From: Noviherbaspirillum aerium
GTDB lineage: Bacteria > Pseudomonadota > Gammaproteobacteria > Burkholderiales > Burkholderiaceae_D
DNA length: 64,000 nt
Direction of reading: 5' to 3'
Assembly: GCF_008929045.1 (NCBI RefSeq)
Contig: NZ_VFAH01000001.1
Span: 248,001-312,000 of the forward strand
In this document: positions 1 through 8,799 of the stretch, in pieces
Numbering within the stretch: position 1 is the stretch's first letter
Layout: each line of letters starts with the position of its first letter
Program-made: the position numbers and the translations under genes
The notes under the pieces: generated by a model
Databases searched by the model: none
What the model saw: the letters and a program-made list of their open reading frames with translations, nothing else
What the model was told of the DNA's origin: nothing

Positions 1-872
1 GGCTCAACATCCTGGTCGGCTACTGCGGCCAGATCTCGCTCGGCACCGGCGCCTTCATGGCCATCGGCGCCTACGCGGCCTTCAACCTGCATGCGCGCTT
101 TCCCGGCATGCCGCTGCTGGCGTCCCTGATCGGCGGCGGCCTGTTCGCGACGGTGTTCGGCGTGTTCTTCGGCATTCCCAGCCTGCGCATCCGCGGCCTG
201 TATCTGGCGGTGGCGACGCTGGCCGCGCAATTCTTCACCGACTGGTTCACCAACCGCGTCGCCTGGGTCACCAACAATTCCTCGTCCGGCTCGGTCAGCG
301 TCGGCACATTGAACTTCCTCGGCATCACGCTGGATACGCCGATGGAGAAATATGTCTTCTGCCTGAGCGTGGTGCTGGTGTTCGCCCTGCTGGCCAAGAA
401 CCTGGTGCGCAGCGCCATCGGCCGTGAATGGATGGCGATCCGCGACATGGACGTGGCGGCGGCGGTGATCGGCATCCGCCCGGTATTCGCCAAGCTGTCG
501 GCGTTCGCGGTGAGCTCCTTCATCATCGGCGTGGCCGGCGCGCTGTGGGGCTTCATCCACCTCGGCGCCTGGGAGCCGGCGGCGTTTTCGATCGACAAGT
601 CGTTCCAGCTGCTGTTCATGGTGATCATCGGCGGGCTGGGATCGATCGTCGGCAGCTTCTTCGGCGCGGCCTTCATGGTGCTGCTGCCGCTGCTGCTCAA
701 TTACGTGCCGCACTGGCTCGGGCTGCCGCTGTCGACCGCCACCGCTTCGCATCTCGAGCATATGATCTTCGGTGCGCTGATCGTGTTTTTCCTGATCGTC
801 GAACCGCACGGCCTGGCACGTTTGTGGCAGACCGCCCGGCAGAAGCTGCGGGTGTGGCCGTTCCCGCATTGA
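1..872 (+). CDS. livM: Branched-chain amino acid-type ABC transporter permease (LivM family), 5' truncated
   Basis: This is the C-terminal part of an inner-membrane permease of the LivM family, which forms the channel of HAAT-type importers for branched-chain amino acids or related carboxylates. The reading frame is open from base 3, before the first ATG at 57, and the upstream residues already read NILVGYCGQISLGTGAF, the conserved LivM entry motif, so the gene begins outside the window. Several hydrophobic segments follow, and the late motif IIGGLGSIVGSFFGA is the permease coupling region. The binding protein and a LivF ATPase follow on the same strand. The missing LivH and LivG partners probably lie to the left. 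The substrate is not certain: the adjacent ligase hints at an aromatic or other carboxylic acid. Confidence 0.9.
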   Translation, partial: LNILVGYCGQISLGTGAFMAIGAYAAFNLHARFPGMPLLASLIGGGLFATVFGVFFGIPSLRIRGLYLAVATLAAQFFTDWFTNRVAWVTNNSSSGSVSVGTLNFLGITLDTPMEKYVFCLSVVLVFALLAKNLVRSAIGREWMAIRDMDVAAAVIGIRPVFAKLSAFAVSSFIIGVAGALWGFIHLGAWEPAAFSIDKSFQLLFMVIIGGLGSIVGSFFGAAFMVLLPLLLNYVPHWLGLPLSTATASHLEHMIFGALIVFFLIVEPHGLARLWQTARQKLRVWPFPH

Positions 873-965
873 GCAAGCTTGTAATCCCTCCGCCCTGAAG
901 GGGAGGGAATGGAAGACAAGTTTCATCACGTACCCGAAAAGTACGCCAACAACAAGGAGACCAAC

Positions 966-2285
966 ATGAAGTTGAAGCACATCGCTGCCACCGCCGCCAT
1001 TGCCGTCGCAGGCTTGTCGGCACTGACCACCACGTCGCTGTCCTATGCGCAGAATGCGGAACAGTTCATCCCGCTCCTGGTGTACCGCACCGGTCAGTTC
1101 GCGCCGCTGGGCATTCCCTGGGCCAACGGCAAGCAGGACTACCTGAAGCTGATCAATGCGCGCGACGGCGGCGTCAACGGCGTCAAGCTGGTGTACGAGG
1201 AATGCGAAACCGCCTATGACGCGGCGAAAGGCGTCGAATGCTACGAGCGCCTGAAGGGGCGCGGCACCGGCGCGGCCGGCTTCGATCCGCAGTCGACCGG
1301 CATCACCTTCGCGGTGACCGACAAGGCCTATGCCGACAAGATGCCGATCGAGACGCTGGGCTACGGCCTGTCGCAGTCGGTGGACGGCACCGTGTTCGAA
1401 TGGAACTTCCCGCTGCTGGGCACCTACTGGACCGCGGCCGACGTGATGATCCAGGACATCCTGAAAAAGGAAAAGGGCAACCTGAAGGGCAAGAAGATCG
1501 CGCTGGTCTATCACGACTCGCCTTACGGCAAGGAACCGATTCCCCTGCTGCAGAAGCGCGCCGCCAAGGACGGCTTCACGCTGAGCCTGCTGCCGGTCAC
1601 GCCGCCGGGCGTGGAGCAGAAATCGACCTGGCTGCAGATCCGCCAGCAGCGTCCCGACTATGTGCTGCTGTGGAGCGCGGGCGTGATGACGCCGGCGGCG
1701 ATCCGCGAGGCGCAGGCGACAGGCTTCGCGCGCGACAAGATGTATGCGATCTGGTGGGCAGGCTCCGATCATGACGTGAAAGACATCGGCGACGGCGCCA
1801 AGGGCTACAACGCCATCACCATCCACAACAGCGCCGCCCGCGACAAGGTGCATGAGGACCTGAAGAAGCTGGTCTACGACAAGGGCCAGGGCACCGCGTC
1901 CGATGCCGGCGAGATCGGCACGCTGGCGCATACCCGCGGCATGATGATTTCGATGATGCAGGTCGAGGCGATCCGCACCGCGCAGGAAAAATACGGCAAG
2001 GGCAAGCCGCTGACGCCGGAGCAGGTGCGCTGGGGCTTCGAGAACCTGAACCTGACCGCCGACCGCCTGAAGACGCTGGGTTTCAGCGAAATCATGCGCC
2101 CGGTACAGACGTCCTGCAGCAACCACATGGGCGCCGACTGGGCGCGCATCGTGCAGTGGGACGGCGCCAAGTGGAAGATCACTTCCGACTGGTACCAGGC
2201 CGACAAGTCGCTCATCGATCCGCTGGTCAAGGAGTATGCAGAGAAGTATGCGAAGGAAAAGAACGTCAAGCCGCGCAGCTGCTGA
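966..2285 (+). CDS. ABC transporter substrate-binding protein (branched-chain amino acid type)
   Basis: This is a periplasmic binding protein of the Leu/Ile/Val-binding type I fold, 439 aa. I chose the ATG at 966 because an AAGGAG sequence lies about 8 bases upstream and the product then opens with a classic signal peptide (MKLKHIAATA, hydrophobic core, cleavage near residue 28). Only 93 bases separate it from the permease, so it belongs to that transport operon. Its length is at the long end for the family and matches the subgroup found with phenylacetate-CoA ligase-like genes. Ligand identity cannot be read from the sequence; an aromatic or fatty carboxylate is an inference from the neighbours. 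Confidence 0.88.
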   Translation: MKLKHIAATAAIAVAGLSALTTTSLSYAQNAEQFIPLLVYRTGQFAPLGIPWANGKQDYLKLINARDGGVNGVKLVYEECETAYDAAKGVECYERLKGRGTGAAGFDPQSTGITFAVTDKAYADKMPIETLGYGLSQSVDGTVFEWNFPLLGTYWTAADVMIQDILKKEKGNLKGKKIALVYHDSPYGKEPIPLLQKRAAKDGFTLSLLPVTPPGVEQKSTWLQIRQQRPDYVLLWSAGVMTPAAIREAQATGFARDKMYAIWWAGSDHDVKDIGDGAKGYNAITIHNSAARDKVHEDLKKLVYDKGQGTASDAGEIGTLAHTRGMMISMMQVEAIRTAQEKYGKGKPLTPEQVRWGFENLNLTADRLKTLGFSEIMRPVQTSCSNHMGADWARIVQWDGAKWKITSDWYQADKSLIDPLVKEYAEKYAKEKNVKPRSC

Positions 2286-2397
2286 TGCATTGCTGATGCG
2301 CAGTTGACGCGCAGTTGATGTTTGCCGCGGGGGCGGCCGATGAAGCCGCCCCCGCGGAATCCCCACCGGTTCAACGATCAAGCAACAAGGAAATCCT

Positions 2398-3255
2398 ATG
2401 CCGTCCGCCGTGCTGTCCGCCGCGCCTTCCGTCGCTCCCGCCCAGGCTGCGCAGGTCGCCAACCTGCTGGAAGTCAATGGCATCGAAGTCATCTACAACC
2501 ATGTGATCCTGGTGCTCAAGGGCGTGTCGCTGAACGTGCCCGAGGGCCGCATCGTCGCCCTGCTCGGCGGCAACGGCGCCGGCAAAACCACGACGCTGCG
2601 CGCGGTGTCGAACCTGCTGCGCGGCGAACGCGGCGAAGTCACCAAGGGCATGATCCAGCTGCGCGGCGAGCGCATCGAAAATCTCTCTCCCGCCGACCTG
2701 GTGCAGCGCGGCGTGGTGCAGGTGATGGAAGGCCGGCACTGCTTCGCCCACCTGACCATTGAAGAGAATCTGCTCACCGGCGCCTACACGCTGAAGAACA
2801 AGGGCGATATCTCCGCCAACCTGGACAAGGTGTACAGCTACTTCCCGCGCCTGAAGACGCGCCGCACCTCGCAGGCCGCCTACACCTCCGGCGGCGAACA
2901 GCAGATGTGCGCGATCGGCCGCGCATTGATGACCAATCCGCGCATGGTGCTGCTCGACGAGCCGTCGATGGGACTGGCGCCGCGCATCGTCGAGGAAGTG
3001 TTCGACATCGTGCAGGACCTGAACCAGAAGGAAAAGGTCACCTTCCTGCTGGCCGAACAGAACACCAACATGGCGCTGAAATATGCCGACTACGGCTACA
3101 TCATGGAAAGCGGCCGCATCGTGATGGACGGCAGCGCCAAGGATCTCGCCAGCAATGAAGACGTCAAGGAGTTCTATCTCGGCGTCGGCGGCGAGGAGCG
3201 CAAGAGCTTCAGGGATGTGAAGAGCTACAAGCGGCGCAAGCGCTGGCTGGCCTGA
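2398..3255 (+). CDS. livF: ABC transporter ATP-binding protein (LivF family)
   Basis: This is the cytoplasmic ATPase that powers the importer, 285 aa. Walker A is GGNGAGKTTT (around residues 57-66), the ABC signature appears as YTSGGEQQM, and Walker B is MVLLDEPSMGLAP, a LivF hallmark. It is longer than ordinary LivF (about 235 aa) because of roughly 25 extra N-terminal residues and a basic C-terminal tail ending KRRKRWLA. A ribosome-binding AAGGAAAT sits before the ATG at 2398. It lies between the binding protein and the ligase gene on the same strand, so all are probably co-transcribed. Confidence 0.9.
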   Translation: MPSAVLSAAPSVAPAQAAQVANLLEVNGIEVIYNHVILVLKGVSLNVPEGRIVALLGGNGAGKTTTLRAVSNLLRGERGEVTKGMIQLRGERIENLSPADLVQRGVVQVMEGRHCFAHLTIEENLLTGAYTLKNKGDISANLDKVYSYFPRLKTRRTSQAAYTSGGEQQMCAIGRALMTNPRMVLLDEPSMGLAPRIVEEVFDIVQDLNQKEKVTFLLAEQNTNMALKYADYGYIMESGRIVMDGSAKDLASNEDVKEFYLGVGGEERKSFRDVKSYKRRKRWLA

Positions 3256-3343
3256 GCGCGACCGCGGTCGCAGGCGCGCGGAAGAGCCGCGCCATGGCAT
3301 CGCTTTGTCCGTCGAAACCATTTATTGCAACAGCAGGCACCCC

Positions 3344-4591
3344 ATGTCCGACTATTTCGATTCCCTGGAAACGCGCGATCCGCAGGAGCGCGAACGCAGC
3401 CTGATGCAGGCGCTGCCGCAATTGATCAGCCGTGCGCAGCGCGCGCCGGGCTGGGCGCGCATCCTCTCCGGCGTGAATGCCAGCGACATCAGCTCGCGCG
3501 CGGCGCTGGCGCAATTGCCGGTCACCCGCAAGTCCGATCTGAAGGATCTGCAGCAGGCCGATGCCCCCTTCGGCGGCCTGACCACGACGCCCACGCCGCA
3601 ATTGCGCAGGCTGTTCATGTCGCCCGGCCCCATCTTCGATCCGGAAGGACAGGGACAGGACTGGTGGCGCTTCGCGCGGCCGTTCACCGCGCTCGGCCTG
3701 CGCGCGGGACATGTGCTGCAGAATTGCTTTTCCTATCACTTCACGCCGGCGGCCTTCATGGCCGAGGGCGGCGCGGCGAAGCTGGGATGCCCGATCATTC
3801 CGACCGGCATCGGCCAGACCGAAATGCAGGTGCAGGCGATGTCGGCATTAAAGCCCGATGCCTATGTCGGCACGCCGTCCTTCCTGAAGATCATCATCGA
3901 GAAGGCGCGCGAGATGGGCGCCGACATCAGCAGCGTGCAGCGCGCGCTGGTCGGCGCGGAAGCCTTGCCGCCCTCATTGCGCAAGTGGCTGCAGGACAAT
4001 GGCGTGCCGCATGTGCTGCAGATGTACGGCTCGGCCGACATCGGCAATATCGCCTATGAAACCGAGACCGGCGGCCAGGTCAATCCCGGCATGGTGCTCG
4101 ATGAAGACCTGCTGCTGGAAATCGTGCGCCCCGGCACCGGCGATCCGGTGGCGGAGGGCGAAGTCGGCGAAGTGGTGATCACTTCCTTCAATCCCGATTA
4201 CCCGCTGATCCGCTTCGGCACCGGCGACATGTCGGCGGTGCTGCCGGGCGTCTCGCCCTGCGGACGGACCAATACCCGCATCAAGGGCTGGATGGGGCGC
4301 GCCGACCAGACCACCAAGGTGCGCGCGATGTTCGTGCATCCCTCGCAGGTGGCGGAAGTCATGAAGCGCCATCCGCAAATCGTGAAGGCGCGCCTGGTGG
4401 TCAGCGGCGAGATGGCCAACGATGTGATGACCCTGCATTGCGAAGTGGATCAGGCCGATGGGGTTGCGGCGGATGCGGTCGTGGATTCGATCCGGGAGGT
4501 GACGAAGCTGCGCGGCGAGGTGCGTTTCGTTGCGCGCGGCGAGCTGCCGAATGACGGCAAGGTGATCGAAGATGCGCGCAAGTATGAATAG
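3344..4591 (+). CDS. Phenylacetate-CoA ligase-like AMP-forming acid-CoA ligase
   Basis: This is an adenylate-forming ligase of the PaaK family, 415 aa, that should activate an aromatic or related acid to its CoA thioester. Supporting motifs are the adenylation core MYGSADIGNIAYE, the RFGTGDMS segment, and the C-terminal hinge and Lys region (GWMGRADQTTKVRAMFV, then LPNDGKVIEDARKYE). The open frame extends upstream to 3305, but the ATG at 3344 is where homology-like sequence begins. It is the last gene of the transporter run, followed by a strong hairpin. No phenylacetate epoxidase (paaABCDE) genes are nearby, so phenylacetate as substrate is not established. Confidence 0.8.
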   Translation: MSDYFDSLETRDPQERERSLMQALPQLISRAQRAPGWARILSGVNASDISSRAALAQLPVTRKSDLKDLQQADAPFGGLTTTPTPQLRRLFMSPGPIFDPEGQGQDWWRFARPFTALGLRAGHVLQNCFSYHFTPAAFMAEGGAAKLGCPIIPTGIGQTEMQVQAMSALKPDAYVGTPSFLKIIIEKAREMGADISSVQRALVGAEALPPSLRKWLQDNGVPHVLQMYGSADIGNIAYETETGGQVNPGMVLDEDLLLEIVRPGTGDPVAEGEVGEVVITSFNPDYPLIRFGTGDMSAVLPGVSPCGRTNTRIKGWMGRADQTTKVRAMFVHPSQVAEVMKRHPQIVKARLVVSGEMANDVMTLHCEVDQADGVAADAVVDSIREVTKLRGEVRFVARGELPNDGKVIEDARKYE

Positions 4592-4620
4592 GCCCGGCCA
4601 GGCTTGACGGTCGTTCAATA

Positions 4621-4659
4621 AAAGCGCCGCTGCGGCATTGCTGGCCGCAGCGGCGCTTT
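4621..4659. terminator. Bidirectional terminator hairpin after the ligase gene
   Basis: A perfect 16-bp stem (AAAGCGCCGCTGCGGC and its complement) closes on a 7-base loop. It lies between the ligase gene on the plus strand and a convergent minus-strand gene. The flanking T run is interrupted, but an A-rich lead-in gives U-rich ends both ways, so it can end transcription from both sides. Confidence 0.8.
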
Positions 4660-4697
4660 GTCTTTGTCCTTGCCTTGCCTTACCGCATCCGCAGGGA

Positions 4698-4955
4698 TCA
4701 GAAATCCTTCTTCACGACTTTGTCGGGCGACTTGCCCGGACGGTCGTTAACCACTTCATCGACGCCGCCGGTTTCGCGCAGGTCGGTATCGACCTGTCCA
4801 TTCTGCAAGTCCTGGTAGGCTTGCTTCATGTCATCACGCACGTTGTCGTCGTAGTTGTCGTTGGATTCGTCGCGCTCGTGCGGCATGCGCGGCGTCGAGC
4901 CTTCCTTGTACGGCCGCTGTGTGGAAATCTGGTGTTGCTTGAGTGTCCTGTCCAT
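4698..4955 (-). CDS. Small hydrophilic hypothetical protein
   Basis: An 85-aa protein without a recognised domain. It is very polar and rich in Asp, Asn, Arg and Gln (for example DESNDNYDDNVRDD), with no membrane segment, and looks disordered. I chose the ATG at 4955 over the longer open frame to 5048 because a GAGGGAG ribosome-binding site precedes it. It is convergent with the ligase gene and lies downstream of the DUF1330 gene. No function can be assigned. Confidence 0.6.
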   Translation of the reverse strand: MDRTLKQHQISTQRPYKEGSTPRMPHERDESNDNYDDNVRDDMKQAYQDLQNGQVDTDLRETGGVDEVVNDRPGKSPDKVVKKDF

Positions 4956-5055
4956 CGCTCCCTCGCTTGATTGAGAAATAACTATCGGGAAAACTGTTCG
5001 AGGGCAGCGACGGGGAAAGATTCCCTCCAGATGGAAATCAGGCAACAAGGATCAA

Positions 5056-5367
5056 TCAGGACTCTTCAGGACCCTCGACGATGTACAGCCTGCCGACGGA
5101 GTTGGCTTGCCGGATTGGCAATGCCTTCTGGTATTCCGGCGAGTTGTACCAGCGTTGGGCCGCTTCCAGCGACGGGAATTCCTGGATCACGGTGCGCCAG
5201 CCGGCGTTGTGGATCTCATCCTCGCCTTCGAGCTGGATGCGCTGGCCGCCGCGCACCAGGAACTTGCCGCCGTACTGCGCCGCTGCGGCGGTCGACTGGG
5301 TGCGGTAAGCTTCATAGTCCTGCGGATTGGTCACTTGTATTTCTGCTACGACATAGGCTTTCTTCAT
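5056..5367 (-). CDS. DUF1330 domain protein
   Basis: A 103-aa protein of the DUF1330 family, a small ferredoxin-like fold of the dimeric alpha/beta-barrel type. The pattern MKKAYVVAEIQVTNPQDYEAY near the start and QRWYNSPEYQKALPIRQ near the end are typical. The start at 5367 is preceded by AAAGGAG; the longer frame to 5469 runs into the intergenic region of the divergent hpt gene. The function of the family is unknown. Confidence 0.82.
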   Translation of the reverse strand: MKKAYVVAEIQVTNPQDYEAYRTQSTAAAAQYGGKFLVRGGQRIQLEGEDEIHNAGWRTVIQEFPSLEAAQRWYNSPEYQKALPIRQANSVGRLYIVEGPEES

Positions 5368-5498
5368 TGACAAGCTCCTTTGTTTCAACAAGGTCATCAT
5401 CTTGCCACATTGCCTGCTGCGGCATATGATGGCCGCCCGCGGCGCATGGCGGTTCTGCAGCGCCGACATATTTTCATCTTGTACCGAGGTCCGGCGCC

Positions 5499-6092
5499 AT
5501 GCCTTATATCGATTCCGAATTCCACCGTGACAAAGCCCGTTCGCTGCTCAAGGATGCCGAACTGATTTTCGACGAAGCCGCCGTGCAGCGCGCGGTCGAT
5601 GATATTGCGGGCAAGCTGAACCAGCGTTTCGACTCCGATGAAGGCGCGCCGTTTCCGCTGGTGCTCGGCGTGATGGGCGGCGCGGTCGTATTCTGCGGCC
5701 AGCTGCTGACGCGCCTGACCTTTCCGCTCGAATTCGACTATATGCACGTGACCCGCTACGGCAGCAAGGACCAGGGCGGCAAGATCGAGTGGAAAGTCAT
5801 TCCGCGCTCGAATGTCGAAGGCCGCACCGTGATCGTGCTCGATGACATTCTCGACGAAGGCGAGACGCTGGCGCATGTGAAGGAACGCCTGTTCGAGATG
5901 GGCGCGGCGGAGGTGATTCTTGCGGTGTTCGCGGACAAGAATATCGGCAAGGCCAAGCCTGTGACGGCGGACTATATCGGGTTGACGCTGCCGAACAAGT
6001 TCGTGGTGGGGTATGGGATGGATGCTTACGGGTACTGGCGGAATTTGCCGGGGATCTGGGCGATCAGGACCGAGAGTTCGAATCCTGCGTGA
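5499..6092 (+). CDS. hpt: Hypoxanthine phosphoribosyltransferase
   Basis: This is a purine salvage enzyme that transfers phosphoribosyl from PRPP to hypoxanthine and guanine in the cytosol; 197 aa, normal for the bacterial family. The PRPP-binding signature VIVLDDILDEGETL is clear, with the two acidic residues and the Gly-Glu-Thr turn. The early GVMGGAVVF loop and the later FVVGYGMDAYGYWRNLPGIW segment, which holds the base-binding and metal-binding residues, are also present. It is a single gene, divergent from DUF1330. Confidence 0.9.
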   Translation: MPYIDSEFHRDKARSLLKDAELIFDEAAVQRAVDDIAGKLNQRFDSDEGAPFPLVLGVMGGAVVFCGQLLTRLTFPLEFDYMHVTRYGSKDQGGKIEWKVIPRSNVEGRTVIVLDDILDEGETLAHVKERLFEMGAAEVILAVFADKNIGKAKPVTADYIGLTLPNKFVVGYGMDAYGYWRNLPGIWAIRTESSNPA

Positions 6093-6202
6093 TCAAACGA
6101 TGGTACAAGCCTTCGCGCCTGCATTCTTTTCCCTTCTTTTCAGGGCGCCCGGCGTAAAAAGAACCGTTGAATGCGACTGATAGCTTAGGTTCTCCGTTGA
6201 TG

Positions 6203-6394
6203 CTTGCCGGGTCTGGCCCCGGCGGGCCACCTACTTTTTTGCTTCGCCAAAAAAGTAGGCAAAAAAGGCGACACCCCTATCGCCGCCCCTGCGGGGTTCC
6301 CAAACGTGTTCAGCGTAAAGCGGGAAGCGCAGAAACTCGCCTTCGGCTCAGACAGTCTGCGCTTCTCAATCCGCTTTACACTGAACACGTTTGG
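6203..6394. repeat. Intergenic palindromic repeat, copy A (divergent member)
   Basis: This stretch between hpt and the nitronate monooxygenase gene has two nested palindromes. The first is around CTACTTTTTTG-CTTCG-CCAAAAAAGTAG. The second is a hairpin of about 95 bases from 6300 to 6394, whose outer arms are CCAAACGTGTTCAG and its complement. It shares the CCCCGGCGGGCCACCTACTTT block and the ACTCGCC...GGCTCAGACA loop with copies B, C and D, but its stems have different sequence with pairing retained. No gene fits in 6093-6532. Confidence 0.75.
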
Positions 6395-6472
6395 CGTCGT
6401 TAGAGGGGAATTCACAGCCTCTATACGCTGGCCTGGTCAGGACTATTTGTCGGAACAATCCCTGTTATTCAG

Positions 6473-6497
6473 GTAGTGCAGGCCTCCGTGCCTGCAC
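6473..6497. repeat. 25-bp dispersed palindromic repeat, copy 1
   Basis: The sequence GTAGTGCAGGCCTCCGTGCC and its next five bases form an imperfect palindrome around GTGCAGGC...GCCTGCAC. An exact reverse-complement copy lies at 26401-26425. It behaves like a REP-type element at the 3' ends of genes. Confidence 0.7.
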
Positions 6498-6532
6498 CCA
6501 CACCGGCGGTCCGAAGCACCGATTCCTAACGC

Positions 6533-7504
6533 TCAAACCCTAACCCGCAGCTTCGCCGCCGCATACTCCGCCTTCAGCTTCTCCATCACCTCCGGCACCG
6601 TCATCACCGCGTCCATCAGGCCCACGCCCTGCCCCGCGCCCCAGATATCGCGCCAGGCCTTGGCCTTGCTGCCGCCGCCGGAGCCGAAATTCATCACCGT
6701 CTTGTCGGCCTGCGGCAGATTGTCCGGGTCGAGGCCGGCGGCCACGATCGACTTCTTGAGGTAGTTGCCGTGCACGCCGGTGAACAGGTTGGTGTACACC
6801 ACGTCGGCGGCGGTCGATTCCACGATGGCCTGGCGGTAGGCCTCATCCACATTCGATTCCTTCGTCGCCAGCCAGCGCGAGCCGATGTAGGCGAAGTCCG
6901 CGCCCATGGCCTGTGCGGCGAGGACGGCGTCGCCGGTGGCGATCGAACCCGACAAGGCAATCGGTCCCTTGAAGAACTTGCGCACCTCGCCCACCAGCGC
7001 GAACGGCGACAGCGCGCCCGCATGGCCGCCGGCGCCGGCCGCGACCAGGATCAGGCCGTCGACGCCGGCTTCCAGCGCCTTCTGCGCATGACGGATCGAG
7101 ATCACGTCGTGCAGCACGATGCCGCCGTAGCTGTGGATCGCATCCAGCATTTCCTTCGGCGGCGCGCGCAGGCTGGAAATGATGATCGGAATCCGGTGCT
7201 TGACGCACACCTCGACATCATGCGCGAGGCGGTCGTTGGACTGGTGCACGATCTGGTTGACGGCGATCGGACCGATCTTGGCGCCGGGATTGGCCTGGCG
7301 GAATTCCTCGAGTTCGGCCTGGATTTCGGTCAGCCAGGTATCGAGCAGTTCGGCGGGACGCGCGTTGAGCGCGGGAAAGGAACCGACGATGCCGGCCTTG
7401 CACTGCGCCGTGACCAGCGCCGGTCCGCTGGCGATGAACATGGGTGAGGCGATGACCGGCAGGCTGAGGTTTTGCAATACGGCCGGCAAATGACTGTTGC
7501 TCAT
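6533..7504 (-). CDS. Nitronate monooxygenase family flavoprotein
   Basis: A 323-aa FMN-dependent TIM-barrel enzyme of the nitronate monooxygenase/2-nitropropane dioxygenase family. It opens with SLPVIASPMFIASGPALV, which carries the family's first FMN-contact segment, and contains LILVAAGAGGHAGALSPFALV, the conserved GGHxG loop, and ALSGSIATGDAV. An AAGGAGA site precedes the ATG. It is divergent from a TetR regulator 165 bp away, which probably controls it. Many relatives act on other substrates, so nitronate oxidation is a family-level call. Confidence 0.85.
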   Translation of the reverse strand: MSNSHLPAVLQNLSLPVIASPMFIASGPALVTAQCKAGIVGSFPALNARPAELLDTWLTEIQAELEEFRQANPGAKIGPIAVNQIVHQSNDRLAHDVEVCVKHRIPIIISSLRAPPKEMLDAIHSYGGIVLHDVISIRHAQKALEAGVDGLILVAAGAGGHAGALSPFALVGEVRKFFKGPIALSGSIATGDAVLAAQAMGADFAYIGSRWLATKESNVDEAYRQAIVESTAADVVYTNLFTGVHGNYLKKSIVAAGLDPDNLPQADKTVMNFGSGGGSKAKAWRDIWGAGQGVGLMDAVMTVPEVMEKLKAEYAAAKLRVRV

Positions 7505-7599
7505 GGATTCTCCTTGGCGAATCCTGCCTGCAGGACAGGCAGATGGAATGATGAAAGGCGCTTGTCAACGGAATCGATTGTTCCCGCGATTGCGTTTGA

Positions 7600-7639
7600 T
7601 TGCGTTTTCTGGAATTCTGTTTATGATGTTATCAGAAAA
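7600..7639 (+). promoter_or_regulatory. Putative tetR promoter with inverted-repeat operator
   Basis: A -35 TTGCGT (7600-7605), 16-bp spacer and -10 TATGAT (7622-7627) face the TetR gene. The arms TTTTCTG (7605-7611) and CAGAAAA (7633-7639) form an inverted repeat spanning the -10, a plausible autoregulatory operator that could also act on the divergent flavoprotein gene. This is inference from sequence pattern only. Confidence 0.4.
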
Positions 7640-7669
7640 AACAATGTTATTTACAAGCTTCGTTCGAGC

Positions 7670-8323
7670 ATGAAATCTAAAAAAACACCGGTCGTCGATT
7701 TTCGCCAGGCGCAGGAAGACCTGCGCGGCACCTTGCGCCAGGGCATGCTGGATGCGGCCACGCGCCTGCTTACCGAGGAAGGGCCGGCGGCATTGACGGT
7801 GCGCCGCGTGGCCGACGCGGTGAACTGCTCGACCACGCTGCTGTATTCGCTGTTCGGCGGCAAGGATGGCCTGGCCAATGAGCTGTATCTCGAAGGCTTC
7901 GCGCGGCTCAAGGCGGCATTCGCCGACGCGGCTGCGCAGGCCACGAAGAAGAAAGCCTCGCAGCAAGGCCTGGAGCCGCTGCTGCTGCATGCGAAGGTGT
8001 ATCACGAATATGCGAAGCGCAATCCCAGCTATTACATGGTGATGTTCGGCGACGCCATCGCCGGCTTCGTGCCGCCGGTCGAATCGCGCAACCAGGCCTG
8101 GGAATCATTGGCGGCGCTGATCGAGACCTTCGAGCGGGTGATGGACAGCGGCGCGTTGCCGAAGTCCGATCCGATTGCTGCGGCAAGACTGCTGTGGGCG
8201 GCGATGCACGGGGCGGTGAGCCTGGAGCTGAAGGGGTATTACCTGAAGACGGAGCGGGCGGATGAGTTGTTCAATGCGGCGGTGAATGCGGTGTTGAGGT
8301 CGTTGCGGGTTGCGGGTGATTGA
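7670..8323 (+). CDS. TetR/AcrR family transcriptional regulator
   Basis: A 217-aa one-component repressor. The N-terminal helix-turn-helix is clear: AARLLTEEGPAALTVRRVAD type spacing, then NCSTTLLYSLFGGKDGLAN for the recognition helix and the following turn (residues about 25-70). The C-terminal ligand domain is typical of TetR_C proteins and has no assigned ligand. The open frame reaches back to 7472, but that part overlaps the divergent gene; ATG 7670 is the best start although its ribosome-binding site is weak. It likely regulates the flavoprotein gene and itself. Confidence 0.85.
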   Translation: MKSKKTPVVDFRQAQEDLRGTLRQGMLDAATRLLTEEGPAALTVRRVADAVNCSTTLLYSLFGGKDGLANELYLEGFARLKAAFADAAAQATKKKASQQGLEPLLLHAKVYHEYAKRNPSYYMVMFGDAIAGFVPPVESRNQAWESLAALIETFERVMDSGALPKSDPIAAARLLWAAMHGAVSLELKGYYLKTERADELFNAAVNAVLRSLRVAGD

Positions 8324-8491
8324 GGCTGGGCGGTCTCGCGGGCGCCCTCACCCCCAGTCCATTCCCACGAACTGGCTTGCAAGCCAGTTCGGCTAGGGCA
8401 GCGCAAACCAGTGGTTTGCAAAACCCTGCCTCCGCCCCGCTTGCGGGAGAGGGGAGCCAACTGCCAGCGAATAATTCGGACTTGGCTTGCG

Positions 8492-8755
8492 CATAGAGGC
8501 TGTTGGATTTCTCCGCTTGCGAGCAGCCGAAAAAGCATGGATTGAAGCGGATCAGAAGTGAAACTTGTCTGAGCCCGCAGGGCGAGTTTGTTTCACTTCC
8601 CGCTTCGGCCCGCATTTTTTCGGGCACCCCGAAGGGGCTGCATGCCCGCGGTCGCCTTTCTTTGCCTACTTTCTTTGGCGAAGCAAAGAAAGTAGGTGGC
8701 CCGCCGGGGCCAGTCCCGGCAAGGCTCCACGGAGAGCCAAACGCATTGCATCACC
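8492..8755. repeat. Intergenic palindromic repeat, copy B
   Basis: This is a full-length member of the window's long intergenic repeat. It contains the stem AAGTGAAAC...GTTTCACTT around the loop TTGTCTGAGCCCGCAGGGCG, the CCCCGAAGGGG hairpin, and the ACTTTCTTTG-GCGAAG-CAAAGAAAGT palindrome, ending with CACCGAAGAGA. It has the same orientation as copy D and is inverted relative to copy C. The preceding bases 8340-8490 hold further small hairpins (ACTGGCTTGCAAGCCAGT) and no gene. Confidence 0.8.
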
Positions 8756-8799
8756 GAAGAGAAATAAAGAGAGATACCGAAAAAACCAGGAGACATACG

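Noticed and set aside
8503-8799. Extended N-terminus of the dienoyl-CoA isomerase-like protein
   Set aside because: The extension translates repeat copy B; a good AGGAG site precedes ATG 8800.
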